Part shown: piece after piece, positions 9,423-19,300 of the stretch
Position numbering within the stretch: the first letter of the stretch is position 1
Layout of the letters: each line of letters starts with the position of its first letter
The notes under the pieces: generated by a model
What the model was told of the DNA's origin: nothing
What the model saw: the letters and a program-made list of their open reading frames with translations, nothing else
The model's database searches: none
Made by a program: the position numbers and the translations under genes
Origin: Leishmania infantum JPCM5
Lineage: Eukaryota > Euglenozoa > Kinetoplastea > Trypanosomatida > Trypanosomatidae
DNA length: 64,000 nt
Direction of reading: 5' to 3'
NCBI RefSeq assembly: GCF_000002875.2
Contig: NC_009397.2
Coordinates: 312,501-376,500, forward strand

Positions 9423-12400
9423 TCAAGGAATGACGCCGAACTGCAGCCACGACCGACCACCATAGTTGGCGTTGCGCGACCGCATCTGGTGGTTCGAGGC
9501 GGTGGCGCTTCCGTGCGTGAGTTCGTACTGCCGATGCACCGAGTTCATGGGGCTTTCTATGGCGCCTGCCGGGGTAGCGCTCGCGACGTTCGTGGCCGCC
9601 TGTGACACGCCGTGGTGTTGCCGCTGCACCTCCGTGCCATTACCACCGCCGCCGCTCGCTGTGCAGCTGCGCGGGATGAACAACGTGCAGGAGGTGGGGC
9701 GTGCCGTTCCCTCACTGCGACGGGTGGCCGTGCAGCCAGCCATCTCTCCTGCGACAGCAGGACCGACCCGGAGGGCATCTGCGGACACCACTGCACGCGA
9801 CGGCTCCCGTGGATAGTAGGACTTGGCGGGCGAAGCGCTGCTTCTGTGCGGCCACAGTTGACGCGCCTTGGAGCCCGAACGCCCAGTCGGGATGGTAAGG
9901 GCCGGCGGTGCTCGGCACCAGCCAAACCAGAACCGGACGCAACACAGCGAGCTGAGCAGCCACACCAGCGTCTGCGCGACAAAGAACGCGGCTCGCCACG
10001 CGGCGCCGACGCACGAGCGCGCGTGGGAGTTCTTCACGAAGCGGTGTGACTGCAGTCGATGCAGCTGCTGTAGAAGGGCCGATGACGAGGAAGTGACCGG
10101 ATGCCTTGCGCGACCATAGCCGCGGCCACTTACGGTTCTCTCCCCTTCCCATTCGCCAGAGACAACGTCGCCGGCGTCGCGCTCACCTGCAGCAACGCCA
10201 CCTGAGAGCCACCTCAGCCGCTGCGCAAGCGATGAGTACCACACGGCGCAGTAGAGAGCGCGCCACCACTGCGCCTCCACCGAGTAGGTCCATGCCGCGC
10301 CGCCTCCGTCTGACAGCGCCGCAACCAGCACATCCACATGCACTTGCCAGCACAACCACCGCAGCAGCAGCGCGGCGAGCAGGAACTGGCCCAGTCGCAC
10401 AACAGGGAAGAAGGCGCCCATCGCTACCCGAATAGAGCCCTCCGCGGACCCCTGGCAGTCCATTCGGGTCAGCGTGGGGATGTCGATGAGGCCAGTGGCT
10501 ATGACACGGCCAGCCCCGTCCTGCACGCTGAGCTTCTGAGTACCGCGCATGACCGTCCCTGGCCCGGCAGCAACTGAGGCGGTGCTCAGCCAGTCGTCCA
10601 TCGCCGACGTGGCGTTGCCGAGCTCGCGCGACCCGCCTGCACCGGCACCCTTGTCCTGTACACTGGACGACGGCGAGGGCGACCACCACAGCTGCATTCG
10701 CCGCGCCAGCGTCCAGACCCAGTATACGTGCGGGTGCTCGAAGAACCACGTCTGCTTCGTGACGCGGTTGAAGTCCTCGAGGTTGTACGCAACGCGCACG
10801 TGGGGGTTGAGCAGGATGATCGGCGCTCGCCTGTCCTGCAGGAGGGCAGCGTGCATAACGTCTTGGCAGATCAGGAGACACTCCGAAGCGAGACAGACTT
10901 CATCACGCACCAGCGCGTGGCCAGCGACGGTGGCGCCGTAGGAGGGGGTGAAAGCGTGGCGAAACCGCACTGACGGATGCCGCACACGGTAGTAGACACT
11001 GTCTTCCTCCACGCGCAGAACCACCGGCGCAGCAGGCTCCACCTCGCCTTCGTTCTCTGCCTTCTCGACTGATTCCTCGAGACGCATCAGGTCCGGCGCG
11101 GTGCTGAGGAGGAGCGTGCGGCTCTCAAGCTGTAGCCGCAGCTGCACCCAGTCCGCGCCGACTGCCGAGGATCGGCGCATCTCGTAGTCCACGGTATGCA
11201 GGAGACTCTCGAAGCTACTGCTGCTGTCGCACGTCTCTGGCTTGTAGAACGGAATGTCTGCCAGCCTAGCTATCTCGCGGCGCATCAAGCTACACGACAC
11301 ACACACCGATTGCAGACGGCGGGCGAGCACCCGTGTGTAGTAGTGCACCAGCGTTGTTGTGTTGAGCAGGTCGTGCACGTCGCCGATGCGGTCGTAGACC
11401 GCACCCGAGGGACGCTGCAGCACATCAGGGTGGTGCCCAGCAGCCTCGCTGCGTGCGCCTCCGGTGGCGGCCGGAGCAGACGATGCCGCCGACGGGGTCC
11501 GCGCTGTCGTCTCCGCTGCGTCCCGCACGGGAAAGCCGAGGCGATGCGGTGGGGTAGGGGCGAGGAAGAAGCGGCCGCGGATGGCAGCGACGCCGTTCCA
11601 GCAGCACTTGACCGGGATGGCTGACGCCTCCGGTGCATGGTCGCCGGTGCGCTCGTGCTTGAAGATGCGGTAGAATGCCTCTTGGGTGGAGTGGTCGTCG
11701 GAATAGGGCATCTGCGCCCCGAAGGGCTTGCCAAGACGATCGCGCGTGACCCATGTGTCATAGAAGGTTGCGTAAAAGTCCATACCACATGCCATGTCGA
11801 AGGTTGTGCCGGTCGCTGCTGACGTGGAACCAGACGGAGGCGTCGACGCTGTGCCCACTGGATGCTTCCGCGAATCACCGTCGTCGTCCTTGACGCCAGC
11901 ATCTGCAGGCTCATGGTTTGTCTTTGTGACGGAGGACACCCAGCCGTGTGGTCGCGTGCTCGCCGCGATCTGTGCCTCAGCACGACTCTCCAGCAGCGCC
12001 GTGATGTCCTGCGGACGGAAGATGACATCATTGAAAAAGAGCACGACAAGACCGTCGGCGCTGTCCTGGGCCTGCTGCTGCTGCTGCGAACTTTCGAACA
12101 GGCTCATGCCCTTCTCATAGAGCGGCTCGAGCGCCTTGTTCCGGATGCACGCCATCCACTCGATACGCTCGTGGAAGGACTGACGCTCCACGTAGCCGAG
12201 ACACGCGCCTTCCGTTGTTGCGTAGACGGTCCGCACACCGGCAGCGTGCAGCCGCGGGATCAGCAGTGTCGTGATGAGCTCGGCCGTCCTATCGGGCGAT
12301 ATGTTCGAGTAGATGGAGACCACGACAGAGGTGGCGAGATCAAAGAAGGGCTTCACCTCTTCCTCCAGAAAGGCGATCAGTGCCTCCGTAAGGTCAGGCA

Positions 12401-13340
12401 GCACCTCCTCGTTCTTCCACAGGTTCAGGGCAATGTAGAAGTGATCCCAGCCGTGTGTCGGCGTGTGCGGGGCCGTACGACGGGGCACTGCGTAGCGCAC
12501 CTTGCCTTTTGGAATAGTGATTGTGATGGTGGAATCAGTGTCCGTGTCGTTGGCTGCTGCCGCTGCTGTCCTCTCGTCGGCATCCTCGCCAGTGAACTCC
12601 TTCTTGCCAATCACGTCTGCGTGCGGCGGCGGCGCCGCCTCACTGAGCCGCGTCGTGACTGGCGGAGGGACCAACGGGTACGGCACCAGCTGGACGTTGT
12701 TGGAGGTGAGAGAGAACAAGTCTGACGAGCCGTGATAATGAAGAACAAGGCTGCTTGGGTAGCGCACCTTCACCACGTCATCGGCCGCTCCAGAATCCGC
12801 GGCGTCGTCGTCGTCGTGGCTATGCCCTCTACCACCACCGGCCAAGAGGCTGAGCAGCGACTCGGCAGAGCGCCGCGTCTTCGACTTGTGCTGACGTTGG
12901 CGCACCGCCTCCGCACGCGCAGCCACCCTCTCGTTCTCCGTCAACGAGTCGACGAGTTTCGAGATTCGCTCGGCGCGTCTGCCCGGTCTGCGCCACAGCT
13001 GCACCTGCTCAAACAAGTCCTTCGACGTCAGGGTACGGACATCACGCACGTCACTGAGGCGTGGTGATACGGTGCGGTTGATGTACTCGGAGACGAAGAT
13101 GTCCGCCACGTACGGGATTTCGAGCCGGTTGAGTGCTAGCGGCGCGGCTCGCCAGTGCGGCGCACGAGACGCAAACAGGAGCGTCCCGACGCCGTGCGCC
13201 TCCGCACGCATCTCCTGCAGCTCAGCGGCGTGCGAGTTCTCGAAGTCATCGAAGACGTTGTCGTACAGGGCGGCGATGATTAGCAGCAGCCCGAAGAGGA
13301 CGAGCAGGGCGGCATGGCGCAGCCGGCTGTCATAATACAT
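9423..13340 (-). CDS. CAP59/GT69-type glycosyltransferase with multiple membrane segments (1305 aa)
   Basis: The family signature of CAP59/CMT1 mannosyltransferases (GT69, fungal alpha-1,3-mannosyltransferases) appears in order. HFYIALNLWKNEEVLPD (near residue 300) is followed by SVVVSIYSNISPDRTAELI, then RIEWMACIRNKALEPLYEKG, then VVLFFNDVIFRPQDI (near 438, the Asn-Asp-Val at the family's metal/donor position). FDMACGMDFYATFYDTWVTR (near 520-540) and PVKCCWNGVAAIRG (near 580) complete it. The start MYYDSRLRHA (ATG 13338-13340) is followed at once by a signal-anchor helix (AALLVLFGLLLIIAALY), giving type II Golgi/ER topology. The C-terminal third adds at least two further hydrophobic stretches (FLLAALLLRWLCW; FFVAQTLVWLLSSLCC) and a basic tail. 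The 1305 residues exceed what I know of fungal homologues because of Ser/Ala/Asp-rich inserts. Probably a surface-glycoconjugate enzyme; linkage and donor are unknown. Confidence 0.75.
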   Translation of the reverse strand: MYYDSRLRHAALLVLFGLLLIIAALYDNVFDDFENSHAAELQEMRAEAHGVGTLLFASRAPHWRAAPLALNRLEIPYVADIFVSEYINRTVSPRLSDVRDVRTLTSKDLFEQVQLWRRPGRRAERISKLVDSLTENERVAARAEAVRQRQHKSKTRRSAESLLSLLAGGGRGHSHDDDDAADSGAADDVVKVRYPSSLVLHYHGSSDLFSLTSNNVQLVPYPLVPPPVTTRLSEAAPPPHADVIGKKEFTGEDADERTAAAAANDTDTDSTITITIPKGKVRYAVPRRTAPHTPTHGWDHFYIALNLWKNEEVLPDLTEALIAFLEEEVKPFFDLATSVVVSIYSNISPDRTAELITTLLIPRLHAAGVRTVYATTEGACLGYVERQSFHERIEWMACIRNKALEPLYEKGMSLFESSQQQQQAQDSADGLVVLFFNDVIFRPQDITALLESRAEAQIAASTRPHGWVSSVTKTNHEPADAGVKDDDGDSRKHPVGTASTPPSGSTSAATGTTFDMACGMDFYATFYDTWVTRDRLGKPFGAQMPYSDDHSTQEAFYRIFKHERTGDHAPEASAIPVKCCWNGVAAIRGRFFLAPTPPHRLGFPVRDAAETTARTPSAASSAPAATGGARSEAAGHHPDVLQRPSGAVYDRIGDVHDLLNTTTLVHYYTRVLARRLQSVCVSCSLMRREIARLADIPFYKPETCDSSSSFESLLHTVDYEMRRSSAVGADWVQLRLQLESRTLLLSTAPDLMRLEESVEKAENEGEVEPAAPVVLRVEEDSVYYRVRHPSVRFRHAFTPSYGATVAGHALVRDEVCLASECLLICQDVMHAALLQDRRAPIILLNPHVRVAYNLEDFNRVTKQTWFFEHPHVYWVWTLARRMQLWWSPSPSSSVQDKGAGAGGSRELGNATSAMDDWLSTASVAAGPGTVMRGTQKLSVQDGAGRVIATGLIDIPTLTRMDCQGSAEGSIRVAMGAFFPVVRLGQFLLAALLLRWLCWQVHVDVLVAALSDGGGAAWTYSVEAQWWRALYCAVWYSSLAQRLRWLSGGVAAGERDAGDVVSGEWEGERTVSGRGYGRARHPVTSSSSALLQQLHRLQSHRFVKNSHARSCVGAAWRAAFFVAQTLVWLLSSLCCVRFWFGWCRAPPALTIPTGRSGSKARQLWPHRSSASPAKSYYPREPSRAVVSADALRVGPAVAGEMAGCTATRRSEGTARPTSCTLFIPRSCTASGGGGNGTEVQRQHHGVSQAATNVASATPAGAIESPMNSVHRQYELTHGSATASNHQMRSRNANYGGRSWLQFGVIP

Positions 13341-14330
13341 GGCTAACAGAGGAGGGTGAGGGGAGAGGGGGAGGCGAAGGTAACCAGCGGAGGAGCCACA
13401 AAAAAACGAATTCGAACCAACGAAAAAAAAAAAAAACAGGCGAATGCGTGCGACTCGACGAGTAGGCACGCTCAGAGAGCTGCCTGGGCGCTTACCACGC
13501 AGACACTTCAGTAAGGATGACGAACTACCGCAAGGGAGCTGCAGCGAGAACACTTGTCTTTGTTTTCGGCTGCTGTGACAGATTATGTGCGGCCGTGCGC
13601 GTACTGCGTACCGCAACGACTTTACACGAGAGAGGAGGGCGAGGAGGAGAAAGGAGGGGGGGGGAGGCAAGAGAGAGAGGTGAGTGCGGAAAGGCTGAAC
13701 ATCGTGTGTCTCTGCGTGAGTAGGCACACACACACACACTTGAGTGCGAGGGCGGATGGGGGTAGGGGCCCCTCGAGCAAAGACGAGCGCACCACCTACG
13801 TACATCGGAAATGCAAGACGTTCGTGCCAAGCTGTGCGCTAGGCAACACATCCCAAGGCAGTCGTGCGTTGCCCATAGATAGGCCCCTCGCTTCAGCGTC
13901 ACGATGGAAGCTGCGGTGGCGTTCTTATTATCCGCCTTTCCTTAAGTTCCTGTGCCTGTGTGCGCTGACGACGGCTCCCGCCGATGTCTGTCTGCCGTCG
14001 CTGCAATGGTGCTGACGCCTGTGAAGGGCATGCCTCCCCCCTTCGGCAGCACAGGTCTTGCAAAAACGCTTCTCGCTGATGCTCTCTTCACCTCTGCACA
14101 CGCGTGCAGGGGGGGGGACACAGATGTGAGAGCAGACACACACACATACGCGCAGCGAGCGAGAGGGGTCGGAGGCCCCTCTCGCGCGTCGTGTCCTGGC
14201 GCTGAGCAGCTCCATCAACTACTCGCTGTGCTGCAGCTGCACGTTGTGTTGCTTCGCTCACCTCCACTTGCCGCCGACGTGCGTCACCTTCTCAAACAGA
14301 AGTGCACCGCTGCTTGTGCCCTTTGAAAGC
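13341..14330. other. Intergenic region with poly(A)14 on plus (poly(U) in the transcript)
   Basis: No gene seen. The minus strand carries a CT-rich tract at 13349-13377 and a T14 run at 13423-13436. The first AG after the CT tract is the TTAG directly before the ATG of the GT69-like gene, so its spliced 5' UTR could be only a couple of nucleotides if that AG is used. A GA-rich block lies at 13628-13680 and an AC repeat at 13725-13738. Confidence 0.5.
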
Positions 14331-15431
14331 TCAGATCACCACCGAGACGGACAGAGACGCCTCAGAACAACCCCCTTGGCCGCCGAGCGATTCGGCCAGC
14401 ACCACGTCCCCTTCGCCAACCCAACCGACAGCCCCAGTCACCAGCGATACGCGCGGTGCAAGCAGAACCACCGCGGTGGCGTGCTGTGCGTGGCGGGCGA
14501 TGTCTGAGTAGATTGAACGCGGGAGAACCGAAGATGACATCTCTGGAGGGTGATCCGGCTGCTGACGCTGCGGCTCTGAGTTTACTCCTACCGCGAGTGA
14601 TACGGCATCCGAGGAGCTGGCCACCCAATCAACACGCTTCGTGACGGCCGCGTACAAGTCGGGAGCGCGCTGCAAGAATGCCAGCTGATCTGGCGTGTAC
14701 AACCGCTGCACCTCCTCGTGTGCGCGGGCGCAGAGACTCTGAAAGGCCTCGCGCACGGTCCGAACGAGCTCCGCTTCGGCATCCTGTTCCCTTGCCTTCC
14801 CGCCGCCAGCGCTGCATTGCCGATGCGACGGGTGGGCGAGTTGGCGCAGCTGGTAGTGCTCCACAAGGGCGGCTCGCACCTCTGCCGCACTCGATAATAT
14901 GGCAGGGGTGGTGCTCGAAGGGACACGCAGTACTCGCGCCGCCTCATCGCCGTACGCCCACACCCACAACCTGCCGCTGCGCGTGCCCACCACAACGATC
15001 GCCTCTCCCGCAATGCGGCTGCCGGCCTCTGCGTCAACGCCGCTGCTAGACGTGACGGCACGGCCGCCGCCCACCTCGAAGACGTCCCCCGGGGCCACAC
15101 CGAACACCTGCGCACAAAGCAAGGGGCCGGTACAAAAGAAGCTCACCTCCGACGCCTGCGTGAAGAAGGCGAGGTCGCGCAGGATGGCGCCCGACGCAAG
15201 CACCGGCGGCTTGGCTGAGGAGGAGGATGACAGTAGACCCTCGGCAAGTCCTGATGGACTGTGCGCCTCGCGCGACGGCGGCTGTCGCAGACGATTCACC
15301 TTCGCCACCACTGCACCAACGCTGTGGGCGACTCGTGACAGCAGCGAGCTTGTCTGGCGGCTGCTGCGAATCGTGGTACTATACGGAAGACACACAGAAC
15401 GCACCTTTGCGGTAGTGCGAGTCGACTTCAT
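14331..15431 (-). CDS. Hypothetical protein (366 aa)
   Basis: Not recognised. I chose the ATG at 15429-15431 (MKSTRTTAKV) because the upstream part of the frame is Pro/Ser/His/Leu-rich UTR-like sequence. The N-terminus is basic and Ser/Arg/Thr-rich, possibly a targeting sequence. A beta-rich core follows with SFFCTGPLLCAQVFGV and IVVVGTRSGRLWVWAYG, the latter like one WD-type beta blade. A helical section has AEVRAALVEHYQLRQLAH and VREAFQSLCARAHEEVQRLY. The C-terminus is less charged and contains AVVLLAPRVSLVTGAV. No catalytic motif is visible. It lies between the SUB protease gene and the GT69-like gene. Confidence 0.55.
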   Translation of the reverse strand: MKSTRTTAKVRSVCLPYSTTIRSSRQTSSLLSRVAHSVGAVVAKVNRLRQPPSREAHSPSGLAEGLLSSSSSAKPPVLASGAILRDLAFFTQASEVSFFCTGPLLCAQVFGVAPGDVFEVGGGRAVTSSSGVDAEAGSRIAGEAIVVVGTRSGRLWVWAYGDEAARVLRVPSSTTPAILSSAAEVRAALVEHYQLRQLAHPSHRQCSAGGGKAREQDAEAELVRTVREAFQSLCARAHEEVQRLYTPDQLAFLQRAPDLYAAVTKRVDWVASSSDAVSLAVGVNSEPQRQQPDHPPEMSSSVLPRSIYSDIARHAQHATAVVLLAPRVSLVTGAVGWVGEGDVVLAESLGGQGGCSEASLSVSVVI

Positions 15432-16330
15432 CGGTGCCCCGCTCGAGGGTGGAGAGCTGACAGCCGTCGGTAAGAGTGTGAGGATGGGGGGGGGCGCGGG
15501 CAGGTTTGAGCGCGGGTAGAAAACACTCAATCGTTGCTCTCGAGTGCGAGCAGGAAGAGGTGCCCGTCCGCCCCCCGATGCAGCAGGAGGGGTGGTGAGG
15601 GGTGTTTGGTGGTTGGGTTGTAAGGGCGGAAGCAGAGAGCGAGAGAGGGACAGAGCATGAGACAGTGAGAGCCCTCCTCTGCACGTATAGGCAAGAGGTG
15701 ACGGAGAAGAGGAGGGGGGGGGCAGGGCGGTGTTGCCGTGGCGGGCCACACCCCGACTACACATCGGAGAAAAACCACCGCAACAGCAACAGGAGCAGAC
15801 GCAGATCATGCGGCCACGGGCCTTGCTCCACGAACCATGCGCACGTACGCACACGCGCACGTGGTGGGGGTGATGCGTGTGGTGACACGCGTAAGCGAGC
15901 GGCAACTTCCTTCTGCAACCGCGTGGGCCTGTGCGTGGGTGCGTGCCATGACTACTGCCGGACGATCCTTTTCTTCTGCTTTGCTGTTCGAGCCGCTGAC
16001 CTGGTGGCGGGGGCGCGAGAGCACTGGGGCCGATGGCCATGGCCCGAAGCGCAGCCCACACGAGACCCAGTCGCAGACATACTCCAGTCGCGCTCACGAC
16101 AGCACACACGCGCCGGCTCTTCCCCTCACTTGCATCCGGTCAGAGGTGGCGAGATCGAGAAAACGCACAAAGGAAGGGAGGAGGCGCCGCACCACCGTGA
16201 CGCTCCGACGCCGACGCCCTTGATCAGCTCATCGCCTTTTTCCCACTTCTTCCTGCCGCATGGGTGCATCCTCTCAACAAGCATCTTCAAGAGCGAACAC
16301 GCCATAGTTGACGAACTCGACAGAGGGCAG
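15432..16330. other. Intergenic region
   Basis: No gene supported. G-rich plus-strand runs (15486-15495, 15712-15724) are C-runs in the transcript. A pyrimidine tract at about 15465-15495 on minus is followed by an AG at 15457-15458, a candidate acceptor for the 14331-15431 gene. A plus-strand frame of 317 codons crosses the region but is Arg/His/Thr-rich and on the wrong strand for this cluster. Confidence 0.5.
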
Positions 16331-19300
16331 TCACGCGCGTTGGCCTCTCCAACGACCACCCCCTGCACGGCACAACCACACGCTCATCACGACAGCTGCA
16401 CTAACCATGAGCTGACCAAGCACCATCGGATGCTGCAGCCACCGCAGGGCGTTGAGCATGCCGCACAACGGCAGCAGGCTCTCTATCAAGGAGATATGCT
16501 GCTCTGGCTGCTGCACGGTCGCAATGCCGCTCCGCCGGCCACTCGCGGGGCGTAGAGATTGTGAGTATGAGTCGCCGGCGGCGCCGGTGCTTGGCGGTGA
16601 CACATTATGGTCCAGCAGATGTGCACGCCAGTCTCCATGGTACTTCACCATCAAGGCGCGCATCACGTTAGCCGCGGCGCTCTCCTGATGTGCTGTGTAG
16701 TCGCCTTGAAAGCGGGTCCCTTCTTTCGGACCATCGACAAGGAACGACGCTGCATCGCGCTCTGTGCTTTCCACCAAAGAAGCCCATAACCGCCACACCA
16801 CCTCGCCGACGTGCGCACGCTCTGGCGCCGTTCCGAGCAGCTCGTCGAAGTTCGCTGTTTCGCGATCACCTTCAACGCTATCCTCCCCTGCTTTGGGCTC
16901 GAGCACGCTGCCTGCACCAGGGGTGGTGTCCGCCGTGCTCCGATGCCGTGCTCGTGCCCACGTACGCGCCTCACACTGGAGCTGGGCAGAGTCCCGCCAG
17001 CGGTGCAGGTTTCCCGTGTGCAGCCACAGCAGCAGCTCCTTCACCACTTCGACGCACACGGAGCTCTGCGCCGACTCTGCTTGGAGCAGCCGTTGCCCGT
17101 CGGGAGTGCGTGAAAAGCAGTCCCACGTCGCGCAGGTCGTCACGGGTAACGATGGCGAAGCGGAAGGCGGGTAGAGAAGAGCTTCCAACTCATCCAGGGC
17201 GGCTTGTGCGTGGTGGTCCGAGGCCGACAGGCAGTCCGAGTCCGTGAAGATCGCTATGCGCCCAGGCCGGAAGCGGTTGGCGGACACGGTGGAAACGAGT
17301 GTGGAGGATGGGGGAAGCGTGAGAAAGCCCAGCACACCGTGCGTGAGACTCTGCGTGGCGTCGCTTGCGCCCGTTGCTGCTGGTGCCATTGTGCTGACCT
17401 CGGCCGCCTCCAGTCCGCCGATGCGGACGAGACGTCCGTCCCCGTTTGCGACAGGCACATCTTCCCAGCCGTCTTCAACCACAGCCGCCGGCGCCGAGCC
17501 GTCTCTTGTGCTGACGACGGTGCGCTTTACGAGGCGCCGCTGCTGCTGCGCCCAGCTTGGCATGACATTGCATATGACAGCCTCACCCTCTTGCGTTGAA
17601 GGCATAGCTGAGGTGTTCGATGCGTCGCCGGTGCTGCAGGTGCCGTTACCACTTGGGTAAACGTTGGGCTCACGTACCCCTTTAGAAGCTCCGACCGCGG
17701 TACCTCTCCCTGCCTGTCGCTGCACTGCTGCCTGCGCGGGGAGACGCCATCGCAGCACGCCGGCGGCGCACAGCTGCCCAAGAGAGCGGAGAGCGACCAC
17801 CTTTGCCGAGGTGACGGTGCCGCCGTGCGAGGCGAATGCGTTGCCCTCAGGCTCGCTCCTCCTCCTCGGGGCGGCAGCGTCGACCAACACAGCGCCGTCT
17901 ATCACGATGCTCTCGCTCAGCTCAAANNNNNNNNNNNNNNNNNNNNNNNNNNNNNNNNNNNNNNNNNNNNNNNNNNNNNNNNNNNNNNNNNNNNNNNNNN
18001 NNNNNNNNNNNNNNNNNNNNNNNNNNCCATTGCAGTCGCTGCTGTTGGCCGCACTGCCCGACGCGACCGTCACCTCTGACAGCCAACGGTTCCACGACGG
18101 CACGTGACTGGAGCCGGCGAGGCCGCGGGTAGAGCCATTTTCCGATTGCCTAAGCGCCCGCAAGTCGCGCACAGCATCCCTGTCGCCATCGGCACCGGCC
18201 ACCTCGTCCGTCGCGTCGGTGCCGTTGATGTGGGAGAAGCGCTCTGCATCGTATAGGCCTTCGTCGCGCGCCCAGTGCAGCTGCGCCGCCAGATCGGCGC
18301 TGTACCAGTCCGTCACCAGAAGAACGTTGAGGCCGTCCGCTGAGCGATCCGCGCCGCCGCCGAGCACCGCACGCGTTAGGAGACGCCGCATACCGCGTGT
18401 CAGCGGCCGCTCCGGGTCGACGATGATCAGCGTGCCGATGTGTGCCAGAGTGCCTGCGGGTGCCCTCTGCGCAGTGCGGGAGACGTTGGAGGTGCGCTCT
18501 GCAGGGGGCCAGAGCGGTGGGCTATGGCTAGCTGCGATCGAGGTGGCTATCGTGCTCATGTGCAGTAGCGGGAACGTCTCCACTGCCATTCCAAGTGTGT
18601 GGCGCAGGTAGAGGTATAGCAGAGCGAGGTTTGTGAACGGGTGATCGCCACCACTCGCCTCGGCGTAGGCGCGCTCGTGACGCTGACGCTGCCGTCCGCG
18701 CCGCAGTGCCGCGCCTGCGCCGCCAGCGTCCGACTCGTGTGGGTCGTCGCCGGCGATGAACAAATTCGAGGTGGCTGTCGTAGGGTTGAAAAAGTCGAGA
18801 CTTGTGTCGATCAGCACCCGCTGCACCCGGGGCGGCGGCTCCACGACGCGAACAGCGAACGGCACTGTCAGCGCGGGCTGCGAGGAGGAGCTGCCAGTGA
18901 AGATATGCAGCGCGCCTTCCACGCTCAGCGCGCGAAACAGATGAAAAAGCGGAACGCAACGGTCGTGGTCTGCTGGCACCTGCGCACCGTCCCTTGAATG
19001 CTGCTTGTCGTGGCCATCGTCACCGTCGGCCGAGCGCCGACCAGCCGCGGCGTCCTTCTCGCTGGCCGGCGAGCTCTTGCCCTTCTTCCGCCACACCGCC
19101 ACTGTCTCGCGCGCGACGTCGTAGCAAAGATGCGTGTGCGCGGACGCGGGGGAGGAGACGGCGACGGAGAGGCTGAAAGATGTCGGTGGCGGCGACAGCT
19201 GCTCTACCACGTTAGCGCGCGTCTGCGATCTGCTCGCCACCACCGTGAGCTCGGTCGCCACGCGTAGAAGGTGGTGTATCCACCGTTGCTGCGTGCTCCA

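Noticed and set aside
15602..16555. 317-codon plus-strand frame upstream of the 366-aa unknown gene
   Set aside because: Wrong strand for the cluster, crosses into the SUB 3' end antisense, and has no domain-like segment.
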